Below are positions 23,524 through 31,291 of a DNA stretch of 64,000 nt, piece by piece. The DNA is from Theocolax elegans. Its lineage: Eukaryota > Arthropoda > Insecta > Hymenoptera > Cerocephalidae. The notes beneath the pieces are model-generated. The model saw nothing but the letters and a program-made list of their open reading frames with translations. It searched no databases and was not told the origin of the DNA. Position numbers and translations under genes: made by a program. Location: positions 48,402,032 through 48,466,031 of the forward strand of contig CM047431.1 in assembly GCA_026168455.1 (NCBI GenBank). The letters are read 5' to 3'. Position 1 is the stretch's first letter, and each line of letters opens with the position of its first letter.

Positions 23524-26500
23524 AGCACTCCTTAAATCTCGCCGGGAAGGTTAACTATAATTCGCCGGTGGAGAAGCAGGAGAATGCCGTAGGTGGTGAA
23601 GAGAGGCAAGCCGAGAATCACGTTACGCCGGAGGTAGACATGAAGCGGTTGAAGAAACGAGGTTTATGTTTTCTTCAGCCGGAAGCCGTTGATTATTCGC
23701 TAGGTGAAGCGGAATATTCGCGGAAAAGTCTACAAACGTTTCGTGAAAGGGTGAGGCAAAAGGAGAGTGAAATCGCCGCGCCGGTACAGTCCAATGAGGA
23801 TCTCGAGGAAGAGCGAGAATTCTCGAGGCTACATATAGTGCAACGCGCCGTAGAGATGCTCTCAGCCCCATCGCCGCTTGACTTGCCGGTAGAGAGGGAG
23901 GTAGATTGTATTCCGACGCCGAATCCAAGAAATACGGGAGCGATTCCCAAGAGAACGCGGACGGAATTATGTATTCCGCCGCCGAATAGTGAGGATAAAC
24001 AAGAAGTCCGTCGAGATGACGAGAATGTAGCAGCTACGTCGGCTGATAATAGGAACTTCCTAGAATTGAATCTCGGAGGAGAGAGTTATAGTGCGCTGTT
24101 TGATCCAGGAGCTATGATTTCGCTCGCTGGACCTAAAGTAACGGAGAGATTCAGAAGCCGGTTGGAACCATGTGAGACAGCAATTAAAAGCGTCACAGGA
24201 GATGTTCGCCGGGTAATAGGAATCCTAAACATTAGTCTGGAAATAGACGGATACGCCGAAATAATTCCGCTCAAAGCCATGAATGTCCTAGACCATGATG
24301 TCATACTAGGCATGGATTTCTGCCGGATTTTCGACGTAGATACCCGTCTAGGTAGAGGAGAGTGGCGAGCACGAGAAGGAAAATGGAGAACCTTCGCCGC
24401 CACAGCGGAAGACGGAGAAGCGACGATATATGCCGAATGTGCTGGTATCCAGGAGTTACGAGATGACCAACGAGAACGTGTTAGGCGTCTCGTAGAAGGC
24501 ATATTGCCGAAACCGTCAGATACTTTCGGCGCGACTGACCTAACCGAACATCACATTGATGTTGGAGATGCATCACCTATAATGCATAAGGTTCGCCGGT
24601 TGTCGCCGAGGATATTGGAGATTGCGCGAGACGAGGTAAATAAGATGTTGCGTAATGATATTATCGAGAGGTCTGCCAGTGATTGGAGCAGTGCGCCGGT
24701 GATGGTTAAGAAACCTGATGGATCGATACGGTTCTGCATCGACTACCGTGATCTCAATAAGGTTACGAGAAAGGACGGATATCCAATGGCTACGATGGAT
24801 TCCATCCTTGATAAGATGAGACGGGCAAAGTGCATTACGAAAATCGACCTGAAGCAGGCGTATTTTCAAATAATGATGGAAGCAACCAGCCGGAAGTATA
24901 CCGCCTTTGCCGTGCCAGGATCAGGGCAATACCAGTTTAAAAGGATGCCGTTCGGCCTTACAAATGCGCCGAAAACGTTCCAGCGTCTAGTGGATGCGTT
25001 ATTCGGGCCAGAGTACGAGCCGTATATCTTCTGTTACCTAGATGATATAATCATCGTAACAGAAGATTTTGACGAGCATCTGAAGTGGCTGGAGTTAGTA
25101 TTGAGGAAGCTCGTGGATGCTGGACTGATGGTAAACCGGGATAAGTGCGAGTTTTGCTGTTCCAGTGTAACGTATTTAGGCTTTATACTGGACAGCCAAG
25201 GATTGCGCCCTGATCCAGAGAAAGTTTCGCCGGTAGTAGAATACCCAGAGCCCCGCAATGTTAGAGAATTGCGCCGGTTCCTGGGAATGGTCGGGTGGTA
25301 CGCCAGGTTCATTGAAAAGGACTCTGAGCTGAAGGTACCTTTGGTAAAACTTCTCCGTAAAAGTCAAGAGTGGACGTGGGGAGAGGAGCAACAGGAGGCT
25401 TTCGACGCGCTGAAGAAAGCTCTAACCCAGGCGCCAGTGCTCGCAAGGCCGGATTTTAGTAAGCCGTTTACTATCCAGTGCGACGCCAGTAATTTCGCCT
25501 TGGGAGCCGTCCTCACGCAGGAGAAGGATGATGGAGAGCATCCGATCGTATATATCAGCCGAGTGCTGACGCCGGCTGAGAAGAACTATACGACGTCGGA
25601 GAAGGAGTGTCTCGCCATGTTGTGGGCGATTAAAAAGTTGCGTCCGTACATTGAAGGTTACACCTTCACGGTCATTACCGACCATAGTGCCCTTCGATGG
25701 CTGCAGAATCTCAAGGACCCAACGGGCCGTCTTGCCAGATGGGCCTTGGAGATGCAGCAATGGGACTTCAAGGTGGTACATAGGAAGGGAGCTATGAACC
25801 ACGTCCCAGACGCCTTGTCCAGGATGTTTCCGTCGGAAGAGGAAGACGTAGCCGCGTTTGAAGAGATAGCGGACCAATGGTATCTTAGGATGCTGAAAGA
25901 AGTGCCAGAACGTCCAGCTAAGTTCAACGGTTGGAAGGTAGAGAACGGTTTATTGTATCGCCACAGGTACGACCCATTACTCGATCCAATAACTACGCCG
26001 GAAGAAGGTTGGAGGCTAGTTGTGCCAGCAGATCATCGTCAACAAGTGTTACAAGAGTCGCACTGTGTCACGTCTGCTGGGCACTTAGGGATCGAGAAGA
26101 CGTACGACAAACTGGCCAGAGACTATTATTGGAAGGGCATGTGGTACGACACCCATGACTTCGTACGTAGTTGCCAGACCTGCCAGCAATACAAGGTATC
26201 GCAGACAGGACCCGTCGGATTAATGGGAAGCCGGATCGTAGAGAGACCATGGGCAGTAGTAGCCGCTGATCTCATGGAATTCCCACCAAGCAAGAGCCAG
26301 TGTCGATACTTGGTGGTATTCCAAGATCTCTTCACCAGGTGGATTGAGGTGAAACCTCTGCGATCAGCAGACGGAAAGTCGGTTGCGAGGGCGTTCGAGG
26401 AATTGGTGTTATTCCGTTGGGAGACGCCAGATTACTTTCTCTCAGACAATGGTCGAGAATTCGACAACAAGTTGTTGAAAGCTACTTTGGCGGAGTACGG

Positions 26501-27128
26501 GGTAAAGCACGTCACGACGCCTCCGTACTTTCCCCAGGCCAATCCGGTCGAGAGAAGTAATAGAACTCTGAAGGCGATGATAGCAGCATTTGTCGGTGGA
26601 GACCATCGGAATTGGGACGTGCACGTGCACGAATTTCGCCATGCCGTGAACACCGCCGTACAGTCCTCCACTAAGGTGTCGCCTGCCTTCTTAAATTTCG
26701 GCAGACACCCTAAACCAGTAAAAAGCTTGAGGAGAGAGGTAGAAGGTCATAGACCAGTCGTTAGAATTCCGCCGGAGGTATGGGAGGAGAGGATGAAACG
26801 TCTAGATGCCCTGCGAGATTTGGTAGCTCGACACATAGATCAAGCACGTGCCAAGCAGGAGAAACAGTATAACAAGGGACGTAAAGATGTTAGTTTTTCA
26901 GTAGGAGATTTAGTACTTAGACGAGTACATACGTTATCTAACGCCACGAATAAATATTCCGCCAAACTTGCGCCGAAATATGAAGGGCCGTTCGATATCG
27001 TAAAAGTGTTGTCCCCTACAGTGTATGTGTTGGGTAGTGGTGAAGGAAACAGTCGGAAAATCGCGAAATCGCATGTCACCGAACTAAAACGTTTCGTCCA
27101 ACCCCGTAGGTGTGCGTTACAGAAGTAG
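23484..27128 (+). CDS. pol: Pol polyprotein: protease, reverse transcriptase, RNase H, integrase
   Basis: About 1214 codons in the -1 frame relative to gag; residues here are counted from 23484, the first codon after the predicted shift. The aspartic protease has its active site at D207 in FDPGA (DTG or DSG is usual) and the ILGMDF motif. RT has catalytic D455 (KIDLKQAY) and YLDD at 518-521. RNase H has D667, E708 and D733. Integrase has a zinc site H860, H867, C897, C900 and catalytic D929, D988, E1023 (34 residues between the last two), followed by a GPF module at 1168-1170. No chromodomain follows. There is no AUG near the start of the open frame, which supports expression only as Gag-Pol. 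The first domain is preceded by about 200 residues without recognised motifs. All key residues other than the DPG variant are present, and the frame is open to the TAG at 27126. Confidence 0.96.
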   Translation, partial: LVGWGTVSPLIPQQHSLNLAGKVNYNSPVEKQENAVGGEERQAENHVTPEVDMKRLKKRGLCFLQPEAVDYSLGEAEYSRKSLQTFRERVRQKESEIAAPVQSNEDLEEEREFSRLHIVQRAVEMLSAPSPLDLPVEREVDCIPTPNPRNTGAIPKRTRTELCIPPPNSEDKQEVRRDDENVAATSADNRNFLELNLGGESYSALFDPGAMISLAGPKVTERFRSRLEPCETAIKSVTGDVRRVIGILNISLEIDGYAEIIPLKAMNVLDHDVILGMDFCRIFDVDTRLGRGEWRAREGKWRTFAATAEDGEATIYAECAGIQELRDDQRERVRRLVEGILPKPSDTFGATDLTEHHIDVGDASPIMHKVRRLSPRILEIARDEVNKMLRNDIIERSASDWSSAPVMVKKPDGSIRFCIDYRDLNKVTRKDGYPMATMDSILDKMRRAKCITKIDLKQAYFQIMMEATSRKYTAFAVPGSGQYQFKRMPFGLTNAPKTFQRLVDALFGPEYEPYIFCYLDDIIIVTEDFDEHLKWLELVLRKLVDAGLMVNRDKCEFCCSSVTYLGFILDSQGLRPDPEKVSPVVEYPEPRNVRELRRFLGMVGWYARFIEKDSELKVPLVKLLRKSQEWTWGEEQQEAFDALKKALTQAPVLARPDFSKPFTIQCDASNFALGAVLTQEKDDGEHPIVYISRVLTPAEKNYTTSEKECLAMLWAIKKLRPYIEGYTFTVITDHSALRWLQNLKDPTGRLARWALEMQQWDFKVVHRKGAMNHVPDALSRMFPSEEEDVAAFEEIADQWYLRMLKEVPERPAKFNGWKVENGLLYRHRYDPLLDPITTPEEGWRLVVPADHRQQVLQESHCVTSAGHLGIEKTYDKLARDYYWKGMWYDTHDFVRSCQTCQQYKVSQTGPVGLMGSRIVERPWAVVAADLMEFPPSKSQCRYLVVFQDLFTRWIEVKPLRSADGKSVARAFEELVLFRWETPDYFLSDNGREFDNKLLKATLAEYGVKHVTTPPYFPQANPVERSNRTLKAMIAAFVGGDHRNWDVHVHEFRHAVNTAVQSSTKVSPAFLNFGRHPKPVKSLRREVEGHRPVVRIPPEVWEERMKRLDALRDLVARHIDQARAKQEKQYNKGRKDVSFSVGDLVLRRVHTLSNATNKYSAKLAPKYEGPFDIVKVLSPTVYVLGSGEGNSRKIAKSHVTELKRFVQPRRCALQK

Positions 27129-27211
27129 AGAAGTATGTCACGTCCTTGTTATGTCCCGCCAGATTTGACGACCGCCGGTATAATGTTAACTATCTGTTTT
27201 AGGTAAAGAAG
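27129..27211 (+). promoter_or_regulatory. pol-ORF3 spacer with a strong 3' splice site
   Basis: GTTAACTATCTGTTTTAG ends at 27202, giving a branch-point-like TTAAC, a short pyrimidine tract and AG only 9 nt before the ORF3 AUG. This is the arrangement expected for a spliced subgenomic RNA, as used for env in gypsy. The bases just after (GTAAAG) also resemble a donor, but the acceptor reading fits the position better. Confidence 0.6.
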
Positions 27212-28792
27212 ATGCCGAGTCGCCGAGTCAGCCGGAAGAGTAGAGGTAAGGAGGGAGGACATTCGCCTTACCCCGAGTTCGAATTCCAGGAGTCCTCCTG
27301 GGATCCGAAAGAAACGCCGGAGCGCACTCGACCGAGCAGAACCACCCATCGGCCTGAGGTGGGTTTCACCGAACCTGTCTGGAAAGGAGAACCCCTGCAT
27401 GAGTTCATCCCATCCTCCGAGTCATCAGAGGAGGAGGATGCTAACCTCATGCAGGAAGTTGAACTGCCCTTACCAGCAGGTCGACCTGAGGAGTCAAGCC
27501 CCGCATCGGAGATCACCGCCCCACCCACCGTGGCAAGTCGGGGAGCCATCCCGCGACCGCGCTGCATGGTCCGACTTCCACTCCGCCGGATCGGAATGGT
27601 GCCGGTGGTTACGCGGTGCCCGATAGCCCTGGCGGTTAGTGGGGTTAGAACCCTGCGACTGCAATCGCCACCCCGTCCAGTACCTAGTGTACAAAAACCG
27701 CCGGAAGAAGAAGAGGAAGCTGTTGGGGACAGCGAGGAAGCCGAGGAGAGTCGGCGAGCGGTGCACGAGCTCCAGGAGCTAGTGGGAGATAACCGCCCTA
27801 ACTCCGAGGAAGCCAAGGGTGTTACTCCCGTCGTGGAACGGCCACGTACCCCCACACCGCCGCCGAGGTTACGCCTACCTCCGATGAGGGGCGAATGGTT
27901 CCCAATCCGCCGGAGAACGGGGTCCACACCGCCAGGGGAATGGGATGAGGAACGGACTCAGGTCGCGCCAGTGCCCAAGCGAAGCCGGTACAATCCTCGC
28001 CGGCAGCTAACACTGGACGACTACGAGTCCGGGATACCCTCCCCAATCCGTAGTCGGTCTCCGACCCCGCCAGGACCGCCGAATCGTCGAGGAGAGGAGC
28101 CACCACCAGCTCCATATAGGCCCGGGTTGACGCCCAAGGTTAAGACGAGGGGAGTAAAATTCAGCGGGGTGGATATTATTCCCACCAACCCCGACTTGGA
28201 TCCACCCCCCTACGTCTGCCTTAATTGTTGGCAACGAGGCCATGACATGCGTCATTGTCCCCGCCCAGAGCAGTTACACTGCGAAAACTGTGGACGGCGG
28301 CATGTGCATGCCTCCGAATGCCCCCGTTGTGCTCGAGCCTATGCGGTCTGGATCGTCCGTCAAGGCGCACGGGAACCAATTAGGCGTAACCCCACCACCG
28401 TATGCCGGCAAGGTAAGGGAGACAACCTGCCCCCGACGACCACCACAACCACGAGAGTATCTCGATGGGATGTAGGTCCGTCCGGGACATGGCTGCTTCC
28501 CGGTCGTCCGACGACCCAGGCACGGCCCACACGGTTGCCTTCACCAATTCCGCCGGCAGCAGGAGGAGATGCGGTCGAACCACCGCCCCAAGAAGTGGCG
28601 GAGAGCCCGGTAGTCGAGGAGATGGAGGGACTGGGGATAGCACCTGGCCGTCGCGAACGTGAAGCGGCAGTTACCCCCGCACCGCCTGCAGCCGTATCCC
28701 CCGCCGAGCTATTACGAGCGATTGAGGGCACTCGTCACCTGCCCGCGGATCTGCAGGAGTCGATCCTCCGCCGACTACTCGGCAATCAATAA
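27212..28792 (+). CDS. ORF3: Pro/Arg-rich zinc-knuckle protein in the env position
   Basis: Intact 526-aa ORF starting at an AUG with A at -3, 83 nt after the pol stop. I do not recognise a named family. The N-terminal 330 residues are rich in Pro, Arg, Glu and Ser and look disordered. A PPPY motif at 331-334, like a NEDD4-binding late domain, directly precedes a canonical CCHC knuckle at 336-349 (CLNCWQRGHDMRHC). A variant knuckle follows at 357-370 (CENCGRRHVHASEC) and runs into CPRC. The C-terminus is Pro-rich and ends in a short helical-looking segment (about 500-526). There is no signal peptide, membrane span or furin-like site that would suggest env. The cysteine spacing of the second knuckle plus tail matches the last knuckle of this element's Gag. 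A nucleic-acid-binding, Gag-like accessory role is inferred. Expression is probably from a spliced RNA. Confidence 0.82.
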   Translation: MPSRRVSRKSRGKEGGHSPYPEFEFQESSWDPKETPERTRPSRTTHRPEVGFTEPVWKGEPLHEFIPSSESSEEEDANLMQEVELPLPAGRPEESSPASEITAPPTVASRGAIPRPRCMVRLPLRRIGMVPVVTRCPIALAVSGVRTLRLQSPPRPVPSVQKPPEEEEEAVGDSEEAEESRRAVHELQELVGDNRPNSEEAKGVTPVVERPRTPTPPPRLRLPPMRGEWFPIRRRTGSTPPGEWDEERTQVAPVPKRSRYNPRRQLTLDDYESGIPSPIRSRSPTPPGPPNRRGEEPPPAPYRPGLTPKVKTRGVKFSGVDIIPTNPDLDPPPYVCLNCWQRGHDMRHCPRPEQLHCENCGRRHVHASECPRCARAYAVWIVRQGAREPIRRNPTTVCRQGKGDNLPPTTTTTTRVSRWDVGPSGTWLLPGRPTTQARPTRLPSPIPPAAGGDAVEPPPQEVAESPVVEEMEGLGIAPGRREREAAVTPAPPAAVSPAELLRAIEGTRHLPADLQESILRRLLGNQ

Positions 28793-29330
28793 GTCGAGGA
28801 AGACAGGAGAATAATCCCCGCCGGTGGTAGAGGAGAGGTTAGGGTAGGCCCTACGGCAAGAGTACCCGTCAGGGAGCCCTAAGAAGAGTAGAAGAAGAGA
28901 AAGAAGAAGAAGACACCGCCGGTAGTTGTGAGGAAGAAGAAGGATGTATATAGTAGAATAAGGCCTAGAGTTACGATGTATATAAGAAGAAAAACCGTCG
29001 GTAGTAGAAGAGAATGCGCCGGAAGAGAGAGGGAATAGGTATAATAATATAATTTTTTTTATTAATTATTCTATTTTCTATTTTTATTATTTAATGGTGG
29101 TGGTTATAAATAAATAAATAAAAATTAAAGTGTGCAATTCGGTCCGACGCCCGTGCGAGGGAAGAAGTAGTATCGCGAACGAATCGTTGTTAGGAGAATA
29201 GTAGTAGTTGTATGAGTTATTTTAAATTATATAATATATAATTGAGGGTGAATAACTTTTGTTTAATGAGTAAAAGTAGTTGAAGTAAGATGTTGTAGTA
29301 AACCGAAGGACACCGGGGGTGTTTCGGTTT
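28793..29330 (+). other. 3' untranslated region of the element
   Basis: About 540 nt with no convincing ORF. The start has GCCGGT copies at 28821 and 28920. A long purine stretch of GAAGAAG type lies at 28881-28913. The rest is AT-rich, with T and TAAATAAA runs near 29050-29120. Confidence 0.7.
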
Positions 29331-29344
29331 AGGAGGGGGCTGTT
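29331..29344 (+). other. Polypurine tract before the 3' LTR
   Basis: AGGAGGGGGC at 29331-29340 is followed by TGTT and then the LTR TGTGACG. A purine run in this position primes plus-strand DNA synthesis in LTR elements. The four bases between the run and the LTR are slightly unusual. An LTR start at 29344 cannot be fully excluded, because TTGTGACG is shared by both LTR junctions. Confidence 0.8.
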
Positions 29345-31287
29345 TGTGACGTTGTAAAATACAACGCACAAGTACATGCACATGGCTTGTATTTACAAGT
29401 CATGTGCATGCATATTGTTACATTTTGATAGATCGCGATCGCGTCGCAGGTAGCGAATCCCTCGCAGGCGGACCGAAGTGCACCGATGCACTTTTAAATA
29501 AACACTGATACCCACGGTATGGGTATGTTTTAGCACGGAGCCGACGAACGACGCGACCGATACCCGACGGTAGTACGCGGACTACGACCCAGACCACGGC
29601 CGAGAGGTATCGTGAGCCAAGGACCGAGCCCAGGTCGTCTCACGATACCTGGCGTATCCGCTGATGATGACAACAAGACGGGAGGTTAGGCGGCGTCCTA
29701 ACCTCAACCGTCACACGTGCTCAGCAGACGACGACGGCTGAGATGGCGCATGGGTGCGCGCACGCCCGAACTACGTACTAGTAGTCGGGAGAGCCAGGGT
29801 GCTCCCCCACCTTACACCCGTATACCGGGGAACGCGGCACCGACGGCGACGCTCGTGCGGCACTAGGCGTGGTGCGCGGGGAAGGGGGGATCACTCGAGC
29901 AGCGAGAGTGTTGCGCGCGCGAAGACGCTCGAGTGAGCGACCGTAGTGGGATAATGGGTGGGAGCGCGCGGAGCGAGGGGAGCGCGAGTAGAGTAGGAGT
30001 CGCGGTATACCTAATTTATACGGTATACCGCGGCATCTTAGAATGTATATATATAGATACTATTGTAGCGCGCGCACGTATCTGATATTATACTAATTAT
30101 TTTAGCTAGACCGCGTTGTTGTTAATAAATAAAATACATAGATCCGTCGGTTGAGTTGGGGCGATTCGTAATAGTTTTAAAGTATGTATATAGTTGTAAA
30201 TAGCGGAGGACATGAATTAAATTTTAATTGTGTATGAGTGTGTCGGGAATAGTTAGTATTAATTACATAGCCGGTAGGCACGGGGCGGCAGCACCGACTG
30301 GGTTACCGATATGGTAATTAAGTATTTGTAATGCGCGCCTTCCGAGTGCCAGTGGATGATTGGTTGTGTGATCGACCCAATAATGAACAGGTTGGTGGTG
30401 ACGTAAACCACTATTATTGGGTAATCGGCCTTGACGGAAATAAGATCAAAGCTGACTACGCGTATCGATCACGCAATCAACCACCCTAATCAACGCCGGT
30501 AGATAAGGAGTAGAATAAGTTAGAGCAGGATAGCGATAGGGTGGGGAGGAAAATCCTTAATTTTGGGGATCAAACCACGCCGCGAGCCGGATGAAGAAGC
30601 CGGTCTCGAGGATTCGCTACCCGATCGTCCGAGGAGATAGTCGTGTTTTTTTTTTGTAGAGTAGTATTTTGAGTAGTCGGCTGAGTAGCCATTTTCATTG
30701 TAGAGTAGAGTTGAGTAAGAGTTTGTTCGTTGAGTAGAGTTTGTTAGTCGAGTGTGAAGAGAGTAGTATTGCAGCGGTGAGGAGATTTATTAGGCGAGTA
30801 ATATTTACGGTTAGCCCGACGGGCGGCCGAATTATTAATATTTAAATATAATTTTTTATATTTGCCGGACGGACGGAATGGAGAGTGTGTGCACGTGTGT
30901 GTGAGCCGGTCGCGAGTCGCGTTCATTATTGTGTCGGTGCCGGAATTTATAATTTTCTTTGAATTTTGAATTCTTGAATAAATGAGTTGTGATTAAAGAT
31001 TAAATTCGTGAGTGTTATTTTAAGTAATTTTCCTTTACTCTGAAAGCCGCCGGTTCCGAGGTGGTCAGCCGTCGGGATTCCCTCTGTGACGAGGAGTCGA
31101 GGTGAGGATTTGCCGGGTTGCCGAGTTGTTTGTAAAGTAATTATTTCATTTTTATTTAAATATCGCCAGGCGCCCAACTAAATATAAATCGGCGATATAT
31201 AGCCATTTTCAACGTCGCTACGACGGAACCTCCGTCGGCCCTTAATTTAATTTAATTAGATTTTTCCCGACGAAAAGTAGCGTCGCA
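29345..31287 (+). repeat. 3' LTR (1943 bp)
   Basis: It matches the 5' LTR apart from the four substitutions and one extra T described there. It ends CGTCGCA, followed by the GCAT target duplication and satellite. The polyadenylation candidate AATAAA used for termination would be at 30124-30129. All the inverted repeats recur here. Confidence 0.96.
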
Positions 31288-31291
31288 GCAT
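31288..31291 (+). repeat. Target site duplication, right copy (GCAT)
   Basis: Direct repeat of 18350-18353, immediately after the 3' LTR terminal CA. Confidence 0.95.

Larger units (their letters stand above)
18354..31287 (+). mobile_element. Complete Ty3/gypsy-type LTR retrotransposon
   Basis: A 12,934-bp element lies between two LTRs. In order it holds the 5' LTR, a tRNA-Lys-type primer binding site, a leader, gag, pol in the -1 frame (protease, RT, RNase H, integrase), a third zinc-knuckle ORF, a polypurine tract and the 3' LTR. The domain order with integrase after RNase H, the 4-bp target duplication and the GPF module near the integrase C-terminus place it in Ty3/gypsy (Metaviridae). 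No chromodomain and no env-like membrane protein are evident. LTR identity is about 99.8% (four substitutions and one poly-T length difference seen by eye), and gag, pol and ORF3 have no premature stops. It is therefore young and possibly autonomous. Confidence 0.97.

Noticed and set aside
23568..23570. GTG at 23568 as an independent pol start
   Set aside because: Eukaryotic ribosomes rarely start at GUG, the frame is open upstream to 23454, and a strong frameshift signal lies in the overlap.
27201..27208. AGGTAAAG at 27201 as a 5' splice donor
   Set aside because: It matches a donor loosely, but the upstream branch-point-like site and pyrimidine tract, and the AUG just downstream, fit an acceptor much better.
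21101..28731. Many antisense or out-of-frame ORFs over gag, pol and ORF3
   Set aside because: They are shadows of the long sense frames. None has a domain or an independent signal.
27212..28792. ORF3 as an env gene
   Set aside because: No signal peptide, hydrophobic fusion or transmembrane segment, or protease cleavage site is visible; zinc knuckles and Pro-rich stretches argue against it.
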